Position numbers and translations under genes: made by a program. A stretch of DNA of 64,000 nt, taken from contig JAZSPM010000078.1 in assembly GCA_045537455.1 (NCBI GenBank), forward strand, positions 18,282 through 82,281, written 5' to 3'. This DNA comes from Ornithomonoglobus_A sp045537455 (lineage in GTDB: Bacteria > Bacillota > Clostridia > UBA1381). Positions 44,389-52,181 of the stretch are shown piece after piece (within the stretch, counting starts at the first letter, position 1; each line of letters opens with the position of its first letter). The notes beneath the pieces are model-generated. The model worked only from the letters and a program-made list of their open reading frames with translations. It was not told the origin of the DNA and searched no databases.

Positions 44389-46545
44389 ATGGACAAAAAT
44401 AATAAGATTTCTGAACAGCTTGCAAAGGAGTTTTCTATCGCACAATGGCAGGTTGATAACACAATTGAGCTTATTGACGAAGGAAACACAATTCCTTTTA
44501 TAGCACGTTACAGAAAGGAAAAAACAGGAACTTTAAGCGACGATATTCTTCGTGAGTTTTTTGACAGACTTAATTATCTTCGCTCACTTGAAGCCAAAAA
44601 AGAAGAAATCGAACGTCTTATTGACGAGCAGGGACAGCTTACAGAAGAGCTTTCGGCGGCTATAGCAGCAGCTGTAACACTTTCTGAGCTTGAAGATATA
44701 TACCGCCCTTACCGTCCAAAGCGACGCACAAGAGCAACCGTTGCAAAAGAAAAAGGTCTTGAACCGCTGTCCGAGCTTATTATGGCACAGGACGGAACGG
44801 ATATTATCACTGCTGCTGCGGAATATATTAATGAAGAAAAAGAAGTTGCAACAGCTGAAGAGGCTATTCAGGGTGCAATGGATATTATAGCTGAGGCCAT
44901 AAGCGATAATGCCGAATACAGAAAAGAAATCAGAAGCGCTACTCTTGAAAAAGGTGTGCTTGTTACAAAAAATGCAACAGATGAGGACAGTGTATATTCA
45001 CAGTATTACGAATATTCCGAGGGTGTTGCAAAAATACCGAATCACAGACTCCTTGCCGTAAACAGAGGCGAAAAGGAAGGCTTCTTATCAGTAAAGCTCG
45101 AAATGGACGAGGATGCTATAATAAAATATCTTACAAAACAGCTCGTTTCAAAAAAGCCAACTCCTGCAACAGAATATGTTGCACTTGCAGCAGAGGATGC
45201 ATATAAGCGTCTTATTGCACCTTCAATAGAGACTGAAATCAGAAATCTGCTTACAGACGATGCTCAAGAGGCTTCTATAAAGGTATTTAACAAAAACCTT
45301 TCAGGACTTCTTTTACAGCCGCCAATCAAGGGCAGCGTTGTACTCGGTCTTGACCCAGGTTACAGAACAGGCTGTAAGGTTGCAGTTGTTGATGAAACAG
45401 GAAAGGTTCTTGATACGGGAATTGTCTACTGTACGCTTCCTAATCATGACAAAGACAAGGCAAAGAAAATCCTTAAAGATATGATAAAGAAAAATAACGT
45501 AAATATCATATCAATAGGAAACGGAACAGCTTCAAAGGAGAGCGAGATACTCGTCGCTGAGCTTATAGGAGAGCTTGACGAAAAGGTTTATTATATGATG
45601 ACAAACGAAGCAGGTGCTTCAGTATACAGTGCTTCAAAGCTTGCCGCAGAGGAATTCCCTCAGTTTGACGTTGCATTAAGAAGCGCAGTATCAATAGCAA
45701 GACGTTTGCAGGACCCATTGGCAGAGCTTGTTAAAATAGACCCAAAATCAATAGGTGTCGGTCAGTACCAACATGATATGAACCAGAAACGCCTCGGCGA
45801 AGCTTTAGGCGGCGTAGTTGAAAGCTGTGTTAACAGCGTAGGCGTTGATTTGAACACCGCTTCACCGTCATTGCTTTCATATGTTGCAGGAGTAAACAAG
45901 ACCGTGGCAAAAAATATAACAGCATACCGTGAAGAAAACGGAAAATTCAAAACAAGAAAAGAGCTTTTAAAGGTACCAAAGCTCGGAGCAAAAGCATTCG
46001 AACAGTGTGCAGGCTTCCTTAGAATTGCAGACGGTACGAACGTACTCGACAACACATCAGTTCACCCTGAAAGCTACAAGGCAACAGAGGAGCTTCTTGA
46101 AATCCTTGGCTACACAGAGCAGGATGTAATTGACGGAAATATCAAAGACATAAAATCACGTTTAAAGGATATGAAGGTAAGTGAGCTTTCAGAAAAGCTT
46201 GGAATTGGCGGTATAACTATTGTGGATATAGCCGACAGCCTTCTGAAAAAAGGACGCGACCCACGTGAGGAATTACCTCAGCCTGTATTAAGAAGCGATA
46301 TACTTTCTATGGAGGACTTAAAGCCCGACATGGTTCTAAGCGGAACAGTCAGAAACGTTATTGACTTTGGTGCGTTCGTCGATATCGGAGTTCATCAGGA
46401 CGGACTTGTTCATATATCTCAGATTTGCGATAAATACATCAAGCACCCGACAGACGTACTTTCAGTCGGTGATGCAGTCAAGGTAAAGGTTCTTGAAGTC
46501 GATGTAAAGAAAAAGAGAATTTCACTTACAATGAAGGGAGTTTAA
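44389..46545 (+). CDS. tex: Tex-family S1 RNA-binding protein
   Basis: The 718-residue protein has an N-terminal helical domain, a YqgF-like RNase H fold (VLGLDPGYRTGCKVAVVDET, about 320-440), helix-hairpin-helix repeats (DLNTASPSLLSYVAGV... about 485-560) and a C-terminal S1 domain (GTVRNVIDFGAFVDIGVHQD, about 640-715). Tex relatives bind nucleic acid and affect transcription and toxin expression; the bacterial role is incompletely known. It has its own promoter and leads lgt. Confidence 0.95.
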   Translation: MDKNNKISEQLAKEFSIAQWQVDNTIELIDEGNTIPFIARYRKEKTGTLSDDILREFFDRLNYLRSLEAKKEEIERLIDEQGQLTEELSAAIAAAVTLSELEDIYRPYRPKRRTRATVAKEKGLEPLSELIMAQDGTDIITAAAEYINEEKEVATAEEAIQGAMDIIAEAISDNAEYRKEIRSATLEKGVLVTKNATDEDSVYSQYYEYSEGVAKIPNHRLLAVNRGEKEGFLSVKLEMDEDAIIKYLTKQLVSKKPTPATEYVALAAEDAYKRLIAPSIETEIRNLLTDDAQEASIKVFNKNLSGLLLQPPIKGSVVLGLDPGYRTGCKVAVVDETGKVLDTGIVYCTLPNHDKDKAKKILKDMIKKNNVNIISIGNGTASKESEILVAELIGELDEKVYYMMTNEAGASVYSASKLAAEEFPQFDVALRSAVSIARRLQDPLAELVKIDPKSIGVGQYQHDMNQKRLGEALGGVVESCVNSVGVDLNTASPSLLSYVAGVNKTVAKNITAYREENGKFKTRKELLKVPKLGAKAFEQCAGFLRIADGTNVLDNTSVHPESYKATEELLEILGYTEQDVIDGNIKDIKSRLKDMKVSELSEKLGIGGITIVDIADSLLKKGRDPREELPQPVLRSDILSMEDLKPDMVLSGTVRNVIDFGAFVDIGVHQDGLVHISQICDKYIKHPTDVLSVGDAVKVKVLEVDVKKKRISLTMKGV

Positions 46546-46549
46546 GCTT

Positions 46550-47344
46550 ATGAATGTTATATCATTTCCAAAGCTTAATATTATACTTAATATCAATCCT
46601 ATTGCATTTTCAATCGGTGCAAAGGAAATTTACTGGTATGCTTTAATTATACTTACAGGCTTTTTCCTCGGCGCATCATTCGTTTATTTCACAGCCGAAA
46701 AGCGTGGATTAAAAAAGGACTATGTATGGGATATTGCACTCTATGGCTTACTCACAGGAATTATATGTGCAAGAATATATTATGTAATCTTTGCCCTTGA
46801 TGAATTTACTTCATTTTGGGACATATTCAAGATATGGAACGGTGGACTTGCAATCTACGGCGGAATTATAGGAGCAATTATCTCAACGGCAATATTTTGC
46901 AAATGCAAAAAAATCAGCTTCAAGAACGCCTTGGATGTGTGCTGTCCCGGACTTTTTATCGGTCAGTCTATCGGCAGATACGGAAATTTTGTAAATGCCG
47001 AGGTCTACGGTCAACCGACTAATCTTCCATGGGGCATGAGCATTAACGGCGGTGAAGCAGTGCATCCGTTATTTCTATATGAATCATTATGGAATGTACT
47101 TGGATTTATTATTCTTGTTCTGTTTCGTGACAAGAAAAAAGCAGACGGTCAGGTTTTCTGCTTCTATATTTTCTGGTATTCACTTGGCAGACTGTTCCTT
47201 GAGGGTATGAGAAACACAGATTATATTTTGTATCTTATTCCTGATATATTGGGAATATCTCAGGCAGTTGCTTTATTGGGAATTGTAGCAGGTATTTCAG
47301 TATTTATATTTCTTAACAGAAAACAAAAAACAAAGCTGTTGTAG
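46550..47344 (+). CDS. lgt: Prolipoprotein diacylglyceryl transferase
   Basis: A 264-residue polytopic enzyme that lipidates the Cys of lipobox proteins. Signature GRYGNFVNAEVYGQPTNLPWG and the GGLAIYGGIIGAII loop are present, with seven predicted membrane helices. It starts 4 bases after the tex stop, so the two share a transcript. A predicted client lipoprotein is encoded at 3.2 kb. Confidence 0.96.
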   Translation: MNVISFPKLNIILNINPIAFSIGAKEIYWYALIILTGFFLGASFVYFTAEKRGLKKDYVWDIALYGLLTGIICARIYYVIFALDEFTSFWDIFKIWNGGLAIYGGIIGAIISTAIFCKCKKISFKNALDVCCPGLFIGQSIGRYGNFVNAEVYGQPTNLPWGMSINGGEAVHPLFLYESLWNVLGFIILVLFRDKKKADGQVFCFYIFWYSLGRLFLEGMRNTDYILYLIPDILGISQAVALLGIVAGISVFIFLNRKQKTKLL

Positions 47345-47347
47345 TAT

Positions 47348-47382
47348 GAACAGGTCCGTTTAAAACGGACCTGTTCGCCTTT
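47348..47382 (+). terminator. Terminator after lgt
   Basis: Fourteen-bp stem GAACAGGTCCGTTT / AAACGGACCTGTTC followed by GCCTTTTT. It also borders the convergent thiE gene. Confidence 0.92.
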
Positions 47383-47943
47383 TTAAAAACTCCTTATAAA
47401 TTCCTCAGGATTTTTACATCTCATAAGCCCTGACATTATACACGCTCCAGATGTCCCGACTTCAATAACTAAATTAAAATTATCCGGCGTAATCCCACCA
47501 ATCGCAAAAACAGGAATCTGCACACTTGCGCAAATTTCTTTCAGATAATCTAAGCCTCTTGGCGGCACTCCTTTTTTACAGTCAGTTTCAAAAATATGAC
47601 CTGCAATAACATACGTTGCCCCCAACGCCTGTGCTCTTATTGCTTCCTCCTTACTATGAACTGAAGCCCCCACAACATCAAAGCCGCTTATATCCGTATT
47701 TTCAAGTGCAGACATCGGCAGATGTATTTTTTTATGTCCGAGTTTTTTTGCTTCGTTAGTAAAAGAATGTAGTATAACATCACCTCCAAAGGAAATTATC
47801 CGTTTTGCAAGAGCAAAATATTCATCAGCTGTTAAATCCTTTTCCCTGAGAATTACCGTTATCCCCAAATCAAGAATTTCTTTTATTCTGTTTTCAAAAT
47901 CAGACGCAAGCTGTCTGTTTGAAATTGAAATTATTTTACACAT
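47383..47943 (-). CDS. thiE: Thiamine phosphate synthase family protein
   Basis: A 186-residue TIM-barrel protein of the ThiE/TenI family. ThiE couples the pyrimidine and thiazole halves of thiamine. REKDLTADEYFALAK is the family start motif and IFETDCKKGVPPRGLDYLKE plus AIGGITPDNF the phosphate-binding end. The annotated start (MCKIISISN) overlaps the thiH end by 8 bases. TenI-like thiazole tautomerases look alike, so the exact reaction is not settled. Confidence 0.85.
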   Translation of the reverse strand: MCKIISISNRQLASDFENRIKEILDLGITVILREKDLTADEYFALAKRIISFGGDVILHSFTNEAKKLGHKKIHLPMSALENTDISGFDVVGASVHSKEEAIRAQALGATYVIAGHIFETDCKKGVPPRGLDYLKEICASVQIPVFAIGGITPDNFNLVIEVGTSGACIMSGLMRCKNPEEFIRSF

Positions 47944-49084
47944 ATATATAATCACTCATTACAGGCTGTAAGCCCTGCCTTTCTATCGCTTTATAAACCT
48001 CGTCTACTGTTCTTCCGTCAGAAATTTCAAACTGCTCATCACCCTTACCCTCGCCGCTGTGACCGCCAATTCCGACATCAACTCCGGCACTGATTTTGGT
48101 TGCCGCTATGTTTATTATATTATCCCTGAAGCTTGCACACTCACGAGTTGAAATAGTTATATTCGCAAATGGCATGAATATTCTGTATGCACATACTACC
48201 TGCAAAAGCTGTCTTTCATGTACATCCCTTGGATTTATTTTATCATTATTGATTATCGGTCTTAAACGTGGACATGAAAACGCAATTTCTGCATGAGGGT
48301 ATTTTCTTTGTATCAGATACGCATGAAGCCCCGTTGCAAATGCGTCCTTTCTGAAATCATCAAGACCAAGCAATGCCGCAAAACCAACACCTCTCATACC
48401 GCCCATAATTGCTCTCTCCTGTGCATTAATACGGTACGGGAACACACGCTTATGTCCTGCAAGATGAAGCTGTTCATACTTATCACTGTTATAGGTTTCC
48501 TGAAAAACAGTAACAAAATCCACACCACACTCATGCAGATAACGGTAGTCATCGCTGTTCATAGGATATATCTCAACACCGACAAGCTTAAAATATTTTT
48601 TTGCAATACTGCACGCTTCACCTATGTATTTCACGTCCGACATCTTTTTCGATTCGCCCGTAAGAATAAGAATCTCCTGCAAGCCTGTTTTTGCAATTTC
48701 CTGCATTTCCACTTCTATTTCTTCCATGTTAAGCTTTGCACGTCGGATTTTATTCTTACAGTTAAATCCGCAGTAAATACAGTAATTCTCGCAGTAATTT
48801 GCAATATACAAAGGAGTAAACATATATATCGAATTACCGAAATGCTTTCTCGTTTCAGACTGTGCCTTTTGTGCTATTTCCTCCAAAAACAGCTCTGCCG
48901 CAGGCGAAAGCAATGCCGCAAAATCATCAATCGTCAGGCTGTCACTTCTTAATGCTCGCTGTACGTCCTCAGAAGTATATTTATTATAATCGTACTGCTC
49001 CATTGCAGATATTACCTTTTTGGGAATATCGGAATTTATAACCTCCATATCAGGGAGATATTGCATATGATCTGTTCTTTTCAA
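47936..49084 (-). CDS. thiH: 2-iminoacetate synthase
   Basis: The 382-residue radical-SAM enzyme cleaves tyrosine to dehydroglycine for the thiazole ring. The CxxxCxxC cluster is in NYCENYCIYCGFNCKNK, and EILILTGESKK and GVEIYPMN follow. It is oxygen sensitive, so its use (rather than ThiO) fits anaerobic life. It is translated between thiG and thiE. Confidence 0.95.
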   Translation of the reverse strand: MKRTDHMQYLPDMEVINSDIPKKVISAMEQYDYNKYTSEDVQRALRSDSLTIDDFAALLSPAAELFLEEIAQKAQSETRKHFGNSIYMFTPLYIANYCENYCIYCGFNCKNKIRRAKLNMEEIEVEMQEIAKTGLQEILILTGESKKMSDVKYIGEACSIAKKYFKLVGVEIYPMNSDDYRYLHECGVDFVTVFQETYNSDKYEQLHLAGHKRVFPYRINAQERAIMGGMRGVGFAALLGLDDFRKDAFATGLHAYLIQRKYPHAEIAFSCPRLRPIINNDKINPRDVHERQLLQVVCAYRIFMPFANITISTRECASFRDNIINIAATKISAGVDVGIGGHSGEGKGDEQFEISDGRTVDEVYKAIERQGLQPVMSDYIYV

Positions 49085-49116
49085 TTTAGTGTCCCTCTTT
49101 CGTTTTAGTGTCCCTT

Positions 49117-49881
49117 TTAATCATGTAGAAATCCCGTCAACGGAGACGATGCCGAGCCGGTTTCTATAACACGTCCTGTTCCGCTAAGATACGCCGTTCT
49201 TCCTGCTTCTATCGCTTTTTTAAAAGCTTCCGCCATTGCAGGAATATTCCCTGCTGTTGCTATTGCAGTATTCGCCATAACAGCAGCCGCACCCATTTCC
49301 ATAGCCTCACACGCTTGTGACGGCTTTCCTATACCCGCATCAACAATAATCGGCAAATCAATTTCATCTATAAGGATTTTTATAAAATCCTTAGTGCAAA
49401 GCCCTTTGTTTGAGCCAATCGGCGCACCAAGCGGCATAATGCACGCTGCACCTGCATTTACCATATCCCGCGCCGCATTCAAATCTGGGTACATATACGG
49501 CATCACAACAAAGCCCTCCTTTGCAAGAGCTTCTGTTGCTTTTGCGGTTTCATAATTGTCAGGCAATAAATATTTAGTGTCCCTTATACATTCAATTTTT
49601 ATAAAATCACCGCATCCAATTTCTCTTGCAAGACGTGCAATTCTTACTGCCTCTTCTGCGTTCCTCGCTCCCGAGGTGTTCGGCAGAAGTGTAATGTTTT
49701 TGGGAATATAATCCATAATATTTGCCACTTCTCCCGTTGCTGCACGCCTTAGTGCAAGCGTGATTATCTCCGCTCCTGCATTTTCTATTGCCGCCTGAAT
49801 TAAATCAAGCGAATATTTACCCGAACCTAAAATAAATCTTGAAGTAAATTCGTGTCCTCCAAGTATTAGCTTGTCATTCAT
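49117..49881 (-). CDS. thiG: Thiazole synthase
   Basis: A 254-residue (beta/alpha)8 enzyme that forms the thiazole from DXP, dehydroglycine and ThiS thiocarboxylate. GGHEFTSRFILGSGKYS holds the family start, EIITLALRRAATGEVANIMD, and the phosphate-binding DAGIGKPSQACEAMEMGA. Start MNDKLILGG has GAAAGGAAGATAAAT upstream; the longer frame from 49956 reads through the previous gene. Confidence 0.94.
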   Translation of the reverse strand: MNDKLILGGHEFTSRFILGSGKYSLDLIQAAIENAGAEIITLALRRAATGEVANIMDYIPKNITLLPNTSGARNAEEAVRIARLAREIGCGDFIKIECIRDTKYLLPDNYETAKATEALAKEGFVVMPYMYPDLNAARDMVNAGAACIMPLGAPIGSNKGLCTKDFIKILIDEIDLPIIVDAGIGKPSQACEAMEMGAAAVMANTAIATAGNIPAMAEAFKKAIEAGRTAYLSGTGRVIETGSASSPLTGFLHD

Positions 49882-49895
49882 ATTTATCTTCCTTT

Positions 49896-50510
49896 CTATA
49901 CATCTTCTTTTCCTAAAATGATTCTTATTGCCATTAATGCCTGATGATTTGCACATACCGCAACTCTCGGCGCAAACAATGAGCCATCCACGCCTACGTC
50001 TGATGCTTCATCACCGCATATATAGAGATTTTTCATTGCCCTGCGTGTTTTTATTTTGTTTGCACTCTTACACCCTGCCATTCCGCTACCCGAAATTATT
50101 ATTTTATCAGCCAGTGAATTTATAAGCATAGCCTTATTTTCTGCCTTATCAAAGGCTTCACATACTATTTCATATTCCCCAAAAATTTCACGGACATTGT
50201 TTTCAGTAATTTCTACGGGTTTATATTCAATATTTATATGCGGATTTATCTCCTTTAAAATCTCGGCAAGCGCCTCTGTCTTGTACTGACCAACATTCCT
50301 TTGAAAATACTGCTGACGGTTCAGATTTGATATATCCACTTTATCAAAATCTATTAAAAGCAGATTCCCGACTCCTGCTCTTGTAAGCGATACAGCAATA
50401 TTCGAGCCTAAGCCGCCAAGTCCGGCTATTGCAACACGTGCTGATTTTAGCTTCTCGTATACTTCTTTTGTATGGCGTTCAATAAAAGATTTTTCCATTT
50501 CCGATAGCAT
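49896..50510 (-). CDS. thiF: ThiS adenylyltransferase
   Basis: A 204-residue E1-like enzyme that adenylates the C-terminal glycine of ThiS. VAIAGLGGLGSNIAVSLTRA is the ATP loop, DFDKVDISNLNRQQYF the substrate-binding part. It is shorter than E. coli ThiF. Start 50510 is chosen because the thiS tail GGAGGCGG forms a ribosome site 8 bases upstream and the thiS stop lies 1 base before the ATG. Confidence 0.88.
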   Translation of the reverse strand: MLSEMEKSFIERHTKEVYEKLKSARVAIAGLGGLGSNIAVSLTRAGVGNLLLIDFDKVDISNLNRQQYFQRNVGQYKTEALAEILKEINPHINIEYKPVEITENNVREIFGEYEIVCEAFDKAENKAMLINSLADKIIISGSGMAGCKSANKIKTRRAMKNLYICGDEASDVGVDGSLFAPRVAVCANHQALMAIRIILGKEDV

Positions 50511-50511
50511 A

Positions 50512-50709
50512 TCAGCCGCCTCCCACAAACGAAACAACTTCAATTACGTCATTTTCTTTTATAACAGTGGTTTTGTATTCGGATTTGGGAAGTATACTGC
50601 CGTTATACTCAACCGCAATACGCTCTGTTCTGTAGCCGTTTTTTCTCACAAGCTCCAAAACAGACAACTTTTCAAATCCGTTTGTTTTATTACCGTTTAA
50701 GATTATCAT
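50512..50709 (-). CDS. thiS: Sulfur carrier protein ThiS
   Basis: A 65-residue ubiquitin-like protein ending in SFVGGG; the terminal Gly-Gly is the thiocarboxylate carrier. GGAGGGATTGTCA lies before the ATG; a TTG two codons upstream is ignored. It is the first gene of the thi operon, behind a structured leader RNA. Confidence 0.93.
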   Translation of the reverse strand: MIILNGNKTNGFEKLSVLELVRKNGYRTERIAVEYNGSILPKSEYKTTVIKENDVIEVVSFVGGG

Positions 50710-50736
50710 TGACAATCCCTCCTGATATTTTTTTGC

Positions 50737-50799
50737 AAAAAAAGAACCACAAAGAAGCTACGCCCTTTCGGTGGTGTACCCCTTTGTGATTCTCTCACA
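50737..50799 (-). ncRNA. Structured leader of thiS with terminator hairpin (candidate thiS-motif regulator)
   Basis: Between promoter and thiS the minus strand folds into an 11-bp basal stem (GAATCACAAAG 50792-50782 with CTTTGTGGTTC 50754-50744, one U-G), followed at once by TTTTTTT (50743-50737). The apical part contains GGGGTAC and a CC-GAAA-GG tetraloop segment and is too specific to be a plain terminator loop. TPP riboswitch elements (CTGAGA, ACCTGAT) are absent. A Firmicute 'thiS motif' RNA upstream of thiS has been described by comparative genomics, as I recall; a match to that model needs checking. Function would be ligand- or factor-dependent attenuation. Confidence 0.65.
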
Positions 50800-50804
50800 C
50801 GCTT

Positions 50805-50833
50805 ATTTTAACACAAAACTTTTATTATGTCAA
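50805..50833 (-). promoter_or_regulatory. Promoter of the thi operon
   Basis: Minus-strand TTGACA, 17-base spacer, TAAAAT; the predicted transcript begins just ahead of the structured leader. Confidence 0.85.
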
Positions 50834-50888
50834 GTAAATTATGTTATCATAACAGAAATGATTTGTAAAGAGGGAAAATATCAAAAAA

Positions 50889-50910
50889 AAGAGAGCCTTA
50901 CGGCTCTCTT
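50889..50910 (-). terminator. Terminator after rpsT
   Basis: AAGAGAGCC / GGCTCTCTT stem on the minus strand with a 4-base loop and an 8-base T-run. Confidence 0.93.
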
Positions 50911-50921
50911 TAATGTTTAAT

Positions 50922-51185
50922 TTACGCAAGCTTTGCAAGCTTTAAAGCTAACTGCGACTTCTTTCTTGCTGCTGCATTTTTATGCAGGATACCCTGCTTA
51001 ACGCCCTGGTCTAACTTCTTAACAGCATCGTTAAATAGAACCTTTGCGTTATCCTTATCAGCGGCTGTAACTGCTTCTTCAAATTTCTTTATAGCAGTTT
51101 TTAGTGCAGTCTTGTGCATCTGGTTTATCAAAGTCTTTTTCTTTGCAACCAATACACGCTTTTTAGCTGACTTAATATTTGGCAT
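50922..51185 (-). CDS. rpsT: 30S ribosomal protein S20
   Basis: An 87-residue basic helical protein starting MPNIKSAKKRVLVAKKKTL. GGAGGTGTTTAGT lies just before this ATG; a start five codons upstream is not conserved. A primary S20 in Firmicutes is usually monocistronic, as here, with its own promoter and terminator. Confidence 0.95.
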   Translation of the reverse strand: MPNIKSAKKRVLVAKKKTLINQMHKTALKTAIKKFEEAVTAADKDNAKVLFNDAVKKLDQGVKQGILHKNAAARKKSQLALKLAKLA

Positions 51186-51225
51186 ACTAAACACCTCCAC
51201 AAAATTTAATCAATAACACCATAAT

Positions 51226-51254
51226 ATTATACAACATTTTATTTATAATTGCAA
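51226..51254 (-). promoter_or_regulatory. Promoter of rpsT
   Basis: Minus-strand TTGCAA, 17-base spacer, TATAAT. Confidence 0.8.
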
Positions 51255-51331
51255 GTCTTTTTTTTAAATTTTTTGATTTTTTTTTATTTTTTTCAAAGTA
51301 ACGTATAAAATGGGTATTTTTAGACATTTTT

Positions 51332-51350
51332 TTATGTAATGTTTACATAA
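51332..51350. promoter_or_regulatory. Perfect inverted repeat, operator-like
   Basis: TTATGTAA-TGT-TTACATAA, a perfect 8-bp dyad in the gap between the SCP2 gene terminator and the rpsT promoter, about 80 bases upstream of its -35 box. A similar TTTACAT-A-ATGTAAA dyad lies at the fprA promoter. Confidence 0.4.
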
Positions 51351-51368
51351 TAATACTCTGTAAAAGAA

Positions 51369-51395
51369 AAAGAACGGTCACGTGTACCGTTCTTT
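51369..51395 (-). terminator. Terminator after the SCP2-domain gene
   Basis: AAAGAACGGT / ACCGTTCTTT stem on the minus strand followed by TTTCTTTT. Confidence 0.88.
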
Positions 51396-51399
51396 AAAA

Positions 51400-51972
51400 T
51401 TATTTTGCAGTTGTCTTTTTGATTGTTTCCTTTACAGCTGTCTTTTTAGCAGGTGCTTTTTCAGCAGCCTTTGCTGTTTCCTTTTTTACTGTAGTTTTAG
51501 CAGTTTCTTTCTTAGCTGCTGTTTTCTTTTCCTTCTTAGGAGCTTCTTTTTTTACAGTTTCTTTCTTAACTGTCTCTTTTTTAGCAGTTTCTTTTTTCGC
51601 TGTCTCTTTCTTTACGGCAGGCTTCTTAGCTACTGTTTTCTTTTTCTCAGGCACTTTAATTGCATCCTTTACTGCCGCAACCTTTGCAAGGTCGCCCATA
51701 ACAGTCATATCACCCTTTTCAATAACTGTGTCAATATTTGCCTTACCATCAAGAAGTGATGCAAGAGCTGCTCTTGTTACGTCTATGATTGCATCATTAT
51801 CCTTATAGTCATAAGGCTCAACCGAAAGAACGTGATTTCTTACCTCTGCATAAAAAGTACCACCGCAATCCTCATCTGAAATTGTAATCTGGATAGCCAT
51901 ATCCTCCAGAAGTGATGCGTCAACATTAACAAACTTTTCCTTTAATCTTTTAAAAGCTGTTTCAAATGTCAT
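51400..51972 (-). CDS. SCP2-domain protein with lysine-rich repeat tail
   Basis: The 190-residue protein has an N-terminal SCP2 sterol-carrier-like domain (about 1-108) that binds lipid-like ligands in other families. Then a strongly basic, low-complexity tail of repeated KKETAKKE/KKETVKKE/PKKEKK units (about 109-190) resembles histone H1 and HU-type tails. The role is unknown; a link to nucleic acid or membrane is conceivable. Expression is from a strong TTGACA promoter and it is monocistronic. Confidence 0.78.
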   Translation of the reverse strand: MTFETAFKRLKEKFVNVDASLLEDMAIQITISDEDCGGTFYAEVRNHVLSVEPYDYKDNDAIIDVTRAALASLLDGKANIDTVIEKGDMTVMGDLAKVAAVKDAIKVPEKKKTVAKKPAVKKETAKKETAKKETVKKETVKKEAPKKEKKTAAKKETAKTTVKKETAKAAEKAPAKKTAVKETIKKTTAK

Positions 51973-52014
51973 GTTTGTTTCCTCCCTTCAAATTCTCTTT
52001 ATTTTCCGTATTAA

Positions 52015-52043
52015 AGTATACATTATTTTTTTATGACTGTCAA
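52015..52043 (-). promoter_or_regulatory. Promoter of the SCP2-domain gene
   Basis: Minus-strand TTGACA, 17-base spacer, TATACT. Confidence 0.85.
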
Positions 52044-52181
52044 TAATTTAAAAAGTTATTTATTCAATATTTATATTTTTTACCGATTAACACTTAAAAT
52101 ATGTAACTAAATATTACAACATAAAAGTCGTAATATTCTATAAGATAAAATATTTTATGCTTTATTATCCTTATTCAGTCT

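Noticed and set aside
50716..50833. TPP riboswitch upstream of thiS
   Set aside because: The required CTGAGA and ACCTGAT-type elements are missing from the leader.
51419..51808. Plus-strand ORFs opposite the lysine-rich tail of the SCP2 gene
   Set aside because: They are antisense to the KKETAKK repeat and give Phe/Ser/Val-rich strings; the minus-strand gene has promoter, ribosome site and domain support.
52110..52137. AATATTAC / GTAATATT hairpin upstream of the SCP2 gene
   Set aside because: AT-only stem with a long loop and no T-run, so chance pairing in AT-rich DNA is likely.
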